Positions 1 to 7,425 of a stretch of 15,551 nt of DNA are shown piece by piece. Numbering within the stretch: the stretch's first letter is position 1; every line of letters begins with the position of its first letter. The notes under the pieces were generated by a model. The model was not told the origin of the DNA, did no database searches, and saw only the letters and a list, made by a program, of their open reading frames with translations. Made by a program: the position numbers and the translations under genes. Origin of the DNA: DAXETY01 sp051155755 (lineage in GTDB: Bacteria; Desulfobacterota; Desulfobacteria; Desulfobacterales; SG8-13); contig DAXETY010000127.1 of NCBI GenBank assembly GCA_051155755.1, positions 1 through 15,551 on the forward strand. The letters run 5' to 3'.

Positions 1-79
1 CGCCAATACCGATTACGGCCGTTTATCTTCCGGCTGGATGCGTGTCTGCGGGCCGCCGGCTCGCAGGGCATGCCGTCGC

Positions 80-109
80 TTGACCGGCGTCGAAAGGTCC
101 TGTTTTGAT
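80..109 (+). promoter_or_regulatory. possible sigma-70 promoter upstream of dnaK
   Basis: TTGACC (80-85) lies 18 bp before TTTGAT (104-109), a 4/6 match to the -10 consensus, about 78 bp upstream of the dnaK start. I see no sigma-32 type CTTGAA/CCCCAT pair and no CIRCE element. Weak, position-based call. Confidence 0.25.
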
Positions 110-136
110 TTATCGGTATCCGGTGCTTTAGACAAC

Positions 137-159
137 CGGCCGCCCTTTGAAAGCGGCCG
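137..159 (+). promoter_or_regulatory. GC-rich inverted repeat in the dnaK leader
   Basis: CGGCCGC (137-143) and GCGGCCG (153-159) form perfect 7-bp arms around a 9-nt loop, 15 bp before the dnaK Shine-Dalgarno AGAAGGA (174-180). It has the 9-nt spacing of a CIRCE operator but not its sequence. No T tract follows, so an intrinsic terminator is unlikely. It could be a leader hairpin, a rho-dependent end of an upstream gene, or a regulator site. Confidence 0.3.
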
Positions 160-186
160 TGAAATCAAAGATCAGAAGGATGAATT

Positions 187-2137
<1,951 letters not shown>

Positions 2138-2165
2138 ATCCGCAAAGGCGGCAAAAAATCTGAAT

Positions 2166-2200
2166 CCGGGGCGGTCGAGCGGTTCGTCCGACCTCCCCGG
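2166..2200 (+). terminator. strong hairpin after dnaK (no U tract)
   Basis: CCGGGGCGGTCG (2166-2177) pairs with CGACCTCCCCGG (2189-2200) with one mismatch in 12 bp, around an 11-nt loop, 29 bp after the dnaK stop. No run of T follows, so it is not a classical intrinsic terminator. It may protect the 3' end of the dnaK transcript or assist rho-dependent termination. Confidence 0.35.
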
Positions 2201-2234
2201 CGGTCCGTGTCGATTCCGGTCGCAGTCGGGCTCT

Positions 2235-2255
2235 ATCCCGGGTTGCTACCGGGAT
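2235..2255 (+). other. second inverted repeat downstream of dnaK
   Basis: ATCCCGG (2235-2241) and CCGGGAT (2249-2255) are perfect 7-bp arms around a 7-nt loop, 35 bp beyond the preceding hairpin and 15 bp before a TTGACA box. No T tract follows. It may be a second 3'-end hairpin, or an upstream site for the next promoter. Confidence 0.3.
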
Positions 2256-2269
2256 CGGCCCAATACCGA

Positions 2270-2299
2270 TTGACACATTTATCAATCTCGTATTATTAC
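2270..2299 (+). promoter_or_regulatory. promoter for the tandem-RHH gene
   Basis: A perfect -35 box TTGACA lies at 2270-2275. Downstream is an AT-rich stretch with TATTAT (2291-2296, 5/6 but only 15-bp spacing) and TATTAC (2294-2299, 4/6 with 18-bp spacing). The leader to the ATG at 2370 would be about 60-70 nt. This is the most promoter-like sequence in the window. Confidence 0.5.
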
Positions 2300-2352
2300 A
2301 AATCATGCTATTACTGTTTAAGCATTGCAACAATGAGTAAAAAACCGTTTAA

Positions 2353-2364
2353 ACCTTCGAAGGT
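2353..2364. promoter_or_regulatory. perfect 12-bp palindrome over the Shine-Dalgarno (possible operator)
   Basis: ACCTTCGAAGGT is its own reverse complement and contains the Shine-Dalgarno GAAGG of the gene starting at 2370. An 8-bp palindrome GTTTAAAC (2347-2354) abuts it. Ribbon-helix-helix proteins bind short palindromes, and the downstream gene looks RHH-like, so autoregulation is a reasonable inference. Binding is not shown by the sequence. Confidence 0.35.
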
Positions 2365-2369
2365 CTCGA

Positions 2370-2972
2370 ATGCCAAAAGATCATAACAATCCAGATACAG
2401 AAAAGGAACCGGTCGCTCTGCCGCATCCGTCTTCACAGGATTTGAGGGGGCGGCAATCGGTTCGCGCGACCTTCAAATTGACTTCGAAAGCCATTGAAGT
2501 CATGAGTGCGGTCTCGGCTCACCTGGGTATCAAACAAAAGTCCTTGTTCGACCACCTGATCGACGACGTCGCCGCGCTGGAAACCATCGCCCGGGATGTC
2601 AAAGCCGAACAATTCGACCTGTTGCAGCGCATGCAAAAAACGTTCGTGTTGAGCCGCCGAACACTGAATTGTCTGGATCGCGCCTCGAAAAATCTCGAAA
2701 CTTCCCGGGATGCGCTGGTGGAGTATTCGATTCAACGACTGATGCCGGTTATCGCCAAGGAAAAGGAAAAGCACCGGCTGCGCAAACATGCCCTGAAACA
2801 GATCAACGACTATCAACGGCAGGGAGAGGACATTCTCAACGAAGTGAAAGCCTCTCTCGGCGAAGAAGATCCGCTTTATGTGGAATTCAAACGGGCCATA
2901 GCGACCCTGGATAATGCGCACAATGTCATCCGGGCCTTTATCGAAAAAGGCCGCATCATCGAAAGGTTTTGA
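2370..2972 (+). CDS. uncharacterised protein with two ribbon-helix-helix-like segments
   Basis: I cannot name this 200-residue protein. The ATG at 2370 follows GAAGGT with about 5-nt spacing. After a polar N-terminus, residues 29-68 (RQSVRATFKLTSKAIEVMS...) have the pattern of a ribbon-helix-helix DNA-binding unit: a short basic beta strand, helix, turn at HLGIKQ, second helix. Residues 88-127 (MQKTFVLSRRTLNCLDRAS...) repeat that pattern, suggesting an internal duplication, i.e. a pseudo-dimeric RHH. Residues 128-200 are charged and mostly helical, probably an oligomerisation or coiled segment. No signal peptide or membrane helix is visible, so it is likely cytoplasmic. It has its own promoter-like sequence and a palindrome over its ribosome site. 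A DNA-binding regulator is the best guess. The RHH reading rests on pattern recognition only. Confidence 0.8.
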   Translation: MPKDHNNPDTEKEPVALPHPSSQDLRGRQSVRATFKLTSKAIEVMSAVSAHLGIKQKSLFDHLIDDVAALETIARDVKAEQFDLLQRMQKTFVLSRRTLNCLDRASKNLETSRDALVEYSIQRLMPVIAKEKEKHRLRKHALKQINDYQRQGEDILNEVKASLGEEDPLYVEFKRAIATLDNAHNVIRAFIEKGRIIERF

Positions 2973-3036
2973 TTCTCGCCCAAACCGGGTGCGACTGCAA
3001 GTTCAACATCGAAGCACAAAAGTGCCTCTGTCTCTC

Positions 3037-3071
3037 CGGCAGATTCGGACGCCGTCCCGTGCCGTCTGCCG
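3037..3071 (+). terminator. branched hairpin downstream of the RHH-like gene
   Basis: CGGCAGA (3037-3043) and TCTGCCG (3065-3071) are perfect 7-bp arms. Inside them GGAC (3047-3050) pairs with GTCC (3054-3057). It sits 64 bp after the stop at 2972. No T tract follows, so termination is only a possibility. Confidence 0.25.
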
Positions 3072-3184
3072 ATTCACATTCACGCCTCCCAAGTGCAACG
3101 CCCAGGTTCAGATCGTTTCGGTCGACCCCAATTCTTCGGTCGCACCCGGGCGCATCCCGAACGCATTCAACTCCCCTCGTTTTC

Positions 3185-3212
3185 TTGACAGGTACCGGCG
3201 GCGTCTTAGACT
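3185..3212 (+). promoter_or_regulatory. possible promoter for the FemAB-like gene
   Basis: A perfect TTGACA (3185-3190) is followed after 16 bp by TAGACT (3207-3212), a 4/6 match to -10. The leader to the ATG at 3317 would be roughly 100 nt. The TATATAAAAA at 3217 lacks a matching -35. Confidence 0.3.
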
Positions 3213-3316
3213 TCGCTATATAAAAATACCAGACAGGTTCCCGGCTGCATCCCGTCGCAGCCCGGTACTTCGCATCCGCACCGAAGATCGTCGATACACC
3301 GACGGAAGTGAATTTC

Positions 3317-4486
3317 ATGCAGAACCGTTATACGCTGGAATGGAAAAACAGCCTTTCGGAGATCGAGAAAGACGATTGGGACCGTCTGGCCGAACCGCTG
3401 CAGACGCCGCTGTTGGAGTGGGATTGGCTCAATTTGCTGGAACAATCCGGAAGTGTTCAACCACAAACCGGTTGGCTTCCGTGCCATTTAACCGTCTGGA
3501 AGGGCCATCGGCTGGTGGCGGCCGCACCGCTCTATGTGAAAGGGCACAGTGCCGGGGAATTCGTATTCGATCATGCCTGGGCCAATCTTGCCGAACAGCT
3601 CGGCGTTTCGTATTACCCCAAACTGGTTGGCATGAGCCCGTTCTCCCCGGTGGTGGGCTATCGGTTTCTCGTGGATCCGGAGGAAGACGAACGACGGATT
3701 ACCGAACAAATGGTCGGCGCCATCGATCAGTTCTGTGACCGCCATCGATTGTCGGGATGCAGTTTTTTGTTTGTCGCTCCGGAATGGCGCAGCCGCATGG
3801 AATCCTTCGGCTATGCGGCCTGGCGCCACCAGAGCTATGCCTGGCACAATCCGGACTTTGAAAGTTTCGAGGACTATTTGGCAGGTTTTAACGCCAATCA
3901 GCGCCGCAACATCAAACGCGAGCGCGCAGCCATCCGGCGCACGGGGATTCGCATCCAGCCGGTTATCGGCAGAGACATACCGGACGACTTTTTCGACTTG
4001 ATGTACACCTATTATTCCCGCACCAATGACCGCTATGGGCCCTGGGGCTGTAAATACCTGACGCCCGCGTTCTTCCAGGGCCTGCGGTCGTGTTTTCGGC
4101 ACCGGTTGCTGTTGATGGCAGCCTTCGAACCCGACGACAACGGCCGCCCCATCGGCCTTTCCTTTCTGCTTCGAAAACGGGACTGCTTATACGGACGTTA
4201 TTGGGGCAGCGCCCGGACGGTTCGGGAACTTCATTTCAACGCCTGCTATTACAGCCCGATCGAGTGGGCGATTGCCAACGGCATCCGGGTATTCGACCCC
4301 GGCATGGGTTCCAGTCACAAATCGCGGCGAGGCTTCACCGCTTTTGCGAATCACAGCCTGCATCGATTTTACGACACCCGGATGAACCAGATCCTGCTGC
4401 AGTACATCGGTGAAATCAACCGGCGGGAACAGGAATACATCGAAGCACTCAATGAGAGCATGCCGCTGCGGCAGCCATCCGCTTGA
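3317..4486 (+). CDS. FemAB-like GNAT acyltransferase (DUF482 / PF04339 type)
   Basis: This 389-residue protein matches the DUF482 'peptidoglycan biosynthesis / FemAB-like' family, members of the GNAT superfold; their substrate is generally unproven. Family signatures: LLEWDWLNLLEQSG near residue 35, TGWLPCHL, APLYVKGHSAGEFVFDHAW, YYPKLVGMSPFSPVVGYR in the N-terminal half; FNANQRRNIKRERA mid-protein; and GRYWGSAR, ELHFNACYYSPIEWAI, FDPGMGSSHKSRRGF in the C-terminal half. No signal peptide is seen; cytoplasmic. ATG 3317 is preferred because GGAAGTGA (3304-3311) precedes it by 5 nt; an in-frame GTG at 3308 would lie inside that ribosome site. Length is normal for the family. It is probably monocistronic: 344 bp separate it from the upstream gene and it converges on the next one. 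Confidence 0.9.
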   Translation: MQNRYTLEWKNSLSEIEKDDWDRLAEPLQTPLLEWDWLNLLEQSGSVQPQTGWLPCHLTVWKGHRLVAAAPLYVKGHSAGEFVFDHAWANLAEQLGVSYYPKLVGMSPFSPVVGYRFLVDPEEDERRITEQMVGAIDQFCDRHRLSGCSFLFVAPEWRSRMESFGYAAWRHQSYAWHNPDFESFEDYLAGFNANQRRNIKRERAAIRRTGIRIQPVIGRDIPDDFFDLMYTYYSRTNDRYGPWGCKYLTPAFFQGLRSCFRHRLLLMAAFEPDDNGRPIGLSFLLRKRDCLYGRYWGSARTVRELHFNACYYSPIEWAIANGIRVFDPGMGSSHKSRRGFTAFANHSLHRFYDTRMNQILLQYIGEINRREQEYIEALNESMPLRQPSA

Positions 4487-4492
4487 CGTCAT

Positions 4493-4530
4493 CGAACCAC
4501 CCCGGCGGATTGGACAGACCGCGTGGTTCG
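4493..4530. terminator. bidirectional hairpin between convergent genes
   Basis: CGAACCAC (4493-4500) pairs perfectly with GTGGTTCG (4523-4530), and the stem continues after a 4-nt bulge with GCGG (4505-4508) and CCGC (4519-4522): 12 bp around a 10-nt loop. It starts 7 bp after the stop at 4486 and ends 9 bp from the opposing stop at 4539. Its place between convergent genes supports a shared terminator, though neither side has a T tract. Confidence 0.5.
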
Positions 4531-4538
4531 GCGATCAT

Positions 4539-4970
4539 TCAGGAAATCTTGGGTCGCAGCAGGTGCTGCAGGGACGGATCGGTCAGGCTGGCGGCATCCA
4601 CCCACCACTGGCCGCTTTGGTCCCGTCCGCCCTTCAGACGCCCCTGTTTTAGGTATTGAACGACACCGAAGTCCGTGAGATAGGTTCGTGCACTGAAATC
4701 CCGGACGGTAATTCGTTGGGCGGACGGCGGGGTAGCGTGGGGTGCAGAATGCTTTTCCCCGGACGTTTTTAATCTGCCGGCTGCGGGCCCGGCATCGGAT
4801 GGATCCCGAACGGCGGGATTGCCGAGTTGTTCTTCGGGAATCTGCCAGCGGCCGGAGATCTTGCTCGCCTTGATTTTTCCATCTCGAATCATTTGCGTCA
4901 CAATCGACACGGAAATCCCGGTTTGGCTTGAAAATTCCCGGGTGGTCAATTTCTTGGATTTCTTTGGCAT
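4539..4970 (-). CDS. small protein with two excisionase/MerR-like helix-turn-helix units
   Basis: This 143-residue protein carries two tandem winged helix-turn-helix units of the excisionase/MerR (helix_turn_helix_17) type. Unit 1, residues 8-49, is a close fit: LTTREFSSQTGISVSIVTQM, then DGKIKASKISGRWQIPEEQL. Unit 2, residues 87-129, is more diverged: ITVRDFSARTYLTDFGVVQYL, then QGRLKGGRDQSGQWWVDAASL. A polar, Ala/Pro-rich linker of about 37 residues joins them. ATG 4970 is chosen because AGGAAG lies 6 nt upstream; an in-frame TTG at 5003 would add 11 residues with no better ribosome site. No integrase, recombinase or phage gene is adjacent, so it is more likely a regulator or architectural DNA-binding protein than a true excisionase. 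A strong dyad lies 54-86 bp upstream of the start. Confidence 0.85.
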   Translation of the reverse strand: MPKKSKKLTTREFSSQTGISVSIVTQMIRDGKIKASKISGRWQIPEEQLGNPAVRDPSDAGPAAGRLKTSGEKHSAPHATPPSAQRITVRDFSARTYLTDFGVVQYLKQGRLKGGRDQSGQWWVDAASLTDPSLQHLLRPKIS

Positions 4971-5530
4971 GGATCGCTTCCTTTCCTCCGATCGAGTGTC
5001 CAACCGGAAATGGGCCCTTAATGCGCGGACTCCCGCCGACGGCGGAATGGTCCGCGGCCGCTGTCAACGGCCGGGCGCAGAGCGGGTGGCATGAGTTCCG
5101 GCAGTCGCCGAAAATTCATACCCACCAGGGTGCTTTGGGTTGAACTTGCCAAAAGCCGCAGGCTTCTGGGCAAAAATGATTGCTCATTTCGGAATCGGAC
5201 ACGCAACAGTGCCATCAACGCCTCCTGGATGGGTACATGCTCCGTTTGCCCACGTGCGCGCATCTTACTTGCAGCCGCGCAAGACGTCAAGCGCCCGGGA
5301 GCGAAGCCTTTATTTCCCGGGAGTTGCACTCGCATATACTTGAAACCAATGCATTTACACTCCAAATTCCGAATTGGAATCGGAAAGGGGGCTCCCGGCC
5401 CAAAGACCGTTTTCTTGGATCGCATTTCGTGATATTGCATCCGGGCTTTCCATCGTTGGTGCCGTTTCTGCGTGGGTTAAAAACCCGGCGGCCGGATGGA
5501 AGCGGGTTCCGAAAAACCGGGAGGCTTGAA
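4971..5530. other. 560-bp divergent intergenic region
   Basis: It separates the leftward double-HTH gene from the rightward permease. Open frames here look non-coding, and I see no gene. Contents: the dyad at 5024-5056; CCCGGGAG repeated at 5294-5301 and 5316-5323; an isolated TATACT (5335-5340) with no good -35; ATTCC-GAATT-GGAAT (5366-5380); and GGGTT-AAA-AACCC (5474-5486), 32 bp before the permease ribosome site. Confidence 0.5.
5024..5056. promoter_or_regulatory. compound dyad upstream of the double-HTH gene
   Basis: CGCGGAC (5024-5030) pairs with GTCCGCG (5050-5056), and nested inside CCGCC (5033-5037) pairs with GGCGG (5041-5045) around GAC. The 12 paired bases form a strong hairpin or operator-like dyad whose near edge is 54 bp from the start at 4970. 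No T tract follows on either strand. Its closeness to a DNA-binding-protein gene makes autoregulation or a leader hairpin possible. Confidence 0.35.
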
Positions 5531-6586
5531 TTGTCTTACAAATCGCAATGGTTCCCGTATGCGGGATTGATTGCCGCCATGGTGCTGTGGGCCAGTTCCT
5601 TCGTCGCATTGAAGCTGGCTTTTCGCAGTTACCATCCCATGGTGGTGATTTTCGGGCGCATGGTGGTAGCCAGCCTTTGTTTTCTGTTGTTTGCCAGCCG
5701 TTTCCGGGGCGTCCGGTTCCGGAAAGGCGATTGGAAATCCATATTGTTCATGACGATTTGCGAACCATGCCTCTATTTTATATTCGAAGCGGCCGCCCTC
5801 GAGAATACGACGGCTTCCCAGGCGGGCATGATCGCGGCCATGCTGCCGCTGATGGTTGCCGTTGCCGCCCGATTGGTCCTCAAAGAGCGGCTGTCGCGCA
5901 CAACCTATCTCGGCTTTGCCATCGCCATTTGCGGCGCCGTCTGGCTCAGCGGCGCCGGAAAACCTCACGCTGCGGCGCCGAATCCGATATTGGGAAATTT
6001 CCTTGAATTTGTCGCCATGGTTTGCGCAACCGGATATATTATTACCCTCAAACAGCTCACTGCCCGCTATTCACCCTTTTTGTTAACGGCTTTTCAAGCG
6101 TTTATCGGCAGCCTGTTCTACTTTCTGCTGCTCTTGCTGCCGTCCACCGCGTTGCCGACTCGATGGGAGCCGACGGGCATAATGGCAATCGTATATCTGG
6201 GCGCTTTCATCAGTTTCGGTGCATACGGCTTGTACAATTTTGGGGTCAGCCGTATTTCGGTCAGCCGGGCATCGGCTTTCGTAAATTTGATCCCGGTGTT
6301 TACCTTGTTTTTTGGATGGGCAATTCTGGGCGAGCGGTTCACGGCCGTTCAATATATGGCCGCCGGGCTGATATTTACAGGCATTTACGTAAGCCAGGCG
6401 ACAAAGGCCGAACGGCCCTGCCTACCTGCAGTCAAACAAACGGCTCCAAGCTTTCGGGATGTTGATATACCTGCGGGGCACCTGCCGATGGAGGACCGGA
6501 AGCTCCAACTTGCACGACTGCGGGGAACCGGGAAAGAGGCCGCTACCTCCAAAGCCGATCACGGGCTCCCGGGAGGATTTTCATAA
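5531..6586 (+). CDS. EamA/DMT-family membrane permease
   Basis: This 351-residue inner-membrane protein belongs to the drug/metabolite transporter (EamA, formerly DUF6) superfamily, which exports amino acids, metabolites or drugs; the substrate cannot be read from sequence. About ten hydrophobic segments lie in two EamA repeats. Repeat 1 begins YAGLIAAMVLWASSFVALKL and ends LGFAIAICGAVWLS. Repeat 2 begins at GNFLEFVAMVCATGYI and ends QYMAAGLIFTGIYVS, with the family-typical LIPVFTLFFGWAILGE. The first ATG-type start is unclear; TTG 5531 is chosen because GGGAGG (5519-5524) precedes it by 6 nt and it falls just before the first membrane helix. The frame stays open upstream but that part is not EamA-like. 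A hydrophilic C-terminal tail of about 60 residues follows the last helix, longer than usual. Probably monocistronic. Confidence 0.88.
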   Translation: MSYKSQWFPYAGLIAAMVLWASSFVALKLAFRSYHPMVVIFGRMVVASLCFLLFASRFRGVRFRKGDWKSILFMTICEPCLYFIFEAAALENTTASQAGMIAAMLPLMVAVAARLVLKERLSRTTYLGFAIAICGAVWLSGAGKPHAAAPNPILGNFLEFVAMVCATGYIITLKQLTARYSPFLLTAFQAFIGSLFYFLLLLLPSTALPTRWEPTGIMAIVYLGAFISFGAYGLYNFGVSRISVSRASAFVNLIPVFTLFFGWAILGERFTAVQYMAAGLIFTGIYVSQATKAERPCLPAVKQTAPSFRDVDIPAGHLPMEDRKLQLARLRGTGKEAATSKADHGLPGGFS

Positions 6587-6632
6587 GAAACGTGATTGCC
6601 GTCCGCAATGAATTTCGGGCAGCGCCGCTGCG

Positions 6633-6881
6633 TCAATAAATCAGATCGGCGCCTTTTTGGGTTAAACGAAGGTTGGAAACGGCCTCATTGACCGGTTCGA
6701 CGAGTCCGCTGGCCACCAGTTCTTTGATGGCCTGCTTGAAAATTTTTTTCTCCTGTCGGTCCAGGCTCTCGAAATAATCCGATTCCAACCAATGAGGCGG
6801 CAACATGTCATTCTCTTCGCTGTTGAGAGATCGAAATTTGTCGAGAATATCCCTTTTGATGCCTTTTTTGTCCTTGGTCAT
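6633..6881 (-). CDS. small winged-helix-like hypothetical protein
   Basis: I do not recognise this 82-residue protein. ATG 6881 follows GGAGGG with 5-nt spacing, which favours it over the in-frame GTG at 6905. The N-terminus is basic (MTKDKKGIKRDILDKF), the middle acidic and aromatic (PPHWLESDYFESLDRQEKK), and the C-terminal half FKQAIKELVASGLVEPV followed by NLRLTQKGADLIY has the helix-then-beta-hairpin pattern of a winged helix wing. A small cytoplasmic DNA-binding or regulatory protein is plausible. It stands alone: the permease upstream in coordinates converges on it, and 544 bp lie between its start and the phosphatase gene. A TATATA-containing stretch (6919-6924) just upstream could be its -10. 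Confidence 0.75.
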   Translation of the reverse strand: MTKDKKGIKRDILDKFRSLNSEENDMLPPHWLESDYFESLDRQEKKIFKQAIKELVASGLVEPVNEAVSNLRLTQKGADLIY

Positions 6882-7011
6882 CACAACCCTCCGCGCTCCG
6901 GTCACATAAGGCAGGTTCTATATACATTGGATACCGATTTCGTTTGCACACCGAAACCATCCTCGGATTGCTCTCAAGGTGTAACGCGTTTTCGATCGAA
7001 TCCCCAAAGAA

Positions 7012-7081
7012 GGGTTTCAACTTTTCAAAACACTTAATTTTATTTTTACCGCGCACTTTCGGTTTCATTCAGTTGAAACCC
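7012..7081. promoter_or_regulatory. competing inverted repeats sharing one arm
   Basis: GGGTTTCAACT (7012-7022) is perfectly complementary to AGTTGAAACCC (7071-7081). The same right arm also pairs over 7 bp with GGTTTCA (7061-7067) to make a tight hairpin with a 6-nt loop. GGTTTCA thus occurs twice in direct orientation 48 bp apart and once inverted. The two stems exclude each other, as in attenuators, or the three copies may be binding sites for one protein. It lies about 130-200 bp upstream of the winged-helix-like gene on the minus strand. Confidence 0.35.
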
Positions 7082-7146
7082 CTATTTTAGCTTAATAATA
7101 AATCCGGTTCTTACTTTGGCAATTGCGAAAAGAATTTTTTTGCGGG

Positions 7147-7233
7147 ATGCCAAGAATGAAACAAGACGATATTTTTGATATCGAATCCAGTCCATTTGTG
7201 CGTGCCTTTAAACCGGCCGCGACTGAAATATGA
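7147..7233 (+). CDS. tiny ORF, 25 or 28 codons, doubtful
   Basis: ATG 7156 (or in-frame ATG 7147) opens a short frame reading MKQDDIFDIESSPFVRAFK and ending at TGA 7231-7233. Composition is protein-like, but the only ribosome-site candidate before 7156 is GCGGGA, which is weak. It overlaps the next tiny frame by ATGA. It could be a leader peptide, a gene remnant or chance. Confidence 0.15.
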   Translation: MPRMKQDDIFDIESSPFVRAFKPAATEI

Positions 7234-7307
7234 GTCTTCAAATTGTTGGAATCGATTTAAATCCTTGCGGAAGGCTTGATTTGACCCGGTGCGTCATTTT
7301 CGTTTAA
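7230..7307 (+). CDS. tiny ORF, 25 codons, ATGA-coupled to the preceding one, doubtful
   Basis: ATG 7230 overlaps the preceding stop as ATGA and reads MSLQIVGIDLNPCGRLDLTR to TAA 7305-7307. No independent ribosome site is visible, so expression would depend on coupling. No family is recognised. Chance is likely at this length. Confidence 0.12.
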   Translation: MSLQIVGIDLNPCGRLDLTRCVIFV

Positions 7308-7380
7308 CTTCGGGTATGTTCGGACGCACGGAGATATGAAACGGGTGGTCACCGTCGTCCGAAGGCAGATGGTGCATTGC

Positions 7381-7424
7381 AAAAAATGGTGCCGGCAGCC
7401 CTGCGGCGGCAGCGGCCGGCCGGC
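7381..7424 (-). terminator. rho-independent terminator after the phosphatase gene
   Basis: Read on the minus strand, the TAA at 7428-7426 is followed by a GC-rich stem: GCCGGC (7424-7419) pairs with GCCGGC (7396-7391), with inner pairs GGC/GCC (7416-7414 with 7400-7398) and GCAG/CTGC (7412-7409 with 7404-7401). Four nucleotides after the stem is a run of six T (A7381-A7386 on the plus strand). Stem, position and U tract agree. Confidence 0.75.
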
Positions 7425-7425
7425 T

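Larger units (their letters stand above)
2973..3316 (+). other. 344-bp intergenic region with hairpins
   Basis: No convincing gene is seen; open frames crossing it have unnatural composition and overlap the real genes. It holds a small GCAC-AAAA-GTGC hairpin (3014-3025), the larger dyad at 3037-3071, a TTGACA box at 3185, an AT-rich TATATAAAAA stretch (3217-3226), and GGCTGC/GCAGCC (3243-3248 with 3257-3262), which would fall in the leader of the next gene. Confidence 0.5.
6882..7425. other. 544-bp AT-richer structured intergenic region
   Basis: It is AT-richer than its surroundings. It holds a TATATA-like box near 6919-6924 suited to a leftward promoter for the 6881 gene; the alternative stems at 7012-7081; CGATAT-TTTTG-ATATCG (7167-7183); two tiny overlapping rightward frames (7147-7307); and the phosphatase terminator at 7381-7424. 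No established gene is present. Confidence 0.5.

Noticed and set aside
1..110. Open frame entering from the left edge and ending near 108, considered as the grpE end
   Set aside because: The translated end is Arg-rich and does not resemble a GrpE C-terminus; treated as intergenic.
137..159. CIRCE heat-shock operator
   Set aside because: The 9-nt spacing fits but the arms are CGGCCGC rather than TTAGCACTC; not CIRCE.
2140..2160. CCGC-AAAG-GCGG followed by an A run, just after dnaK
   Set aside because: The stem is only 4 bp and the run is A on the coding strand; for the opposite strand it lies on the wrong side of the stem, so it is not a terminator.
2914..3738. Plus-strand open frame spanning the RHH-like gene end, the intergenic region and the start of the FemAB-like gene
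   Set aside because: Arg/Ser/Pro-rich, no motif, and it overlaps two better supported genes in other frames.
5018..5440. Minus-strand open frame in the 4971-5530 intergenic region
   Set aside because: No family resemblance and no ribosome site; the region looks non-coding.
6911..6923. 13-bp sequence GCAGGTTCTATAT also present in inverted orientation at 9226-9238
   Set aside because: Both copies lie near leftward gene starts but on opposite strands, and a few chance 13-mer matches are expected in a window of this size.
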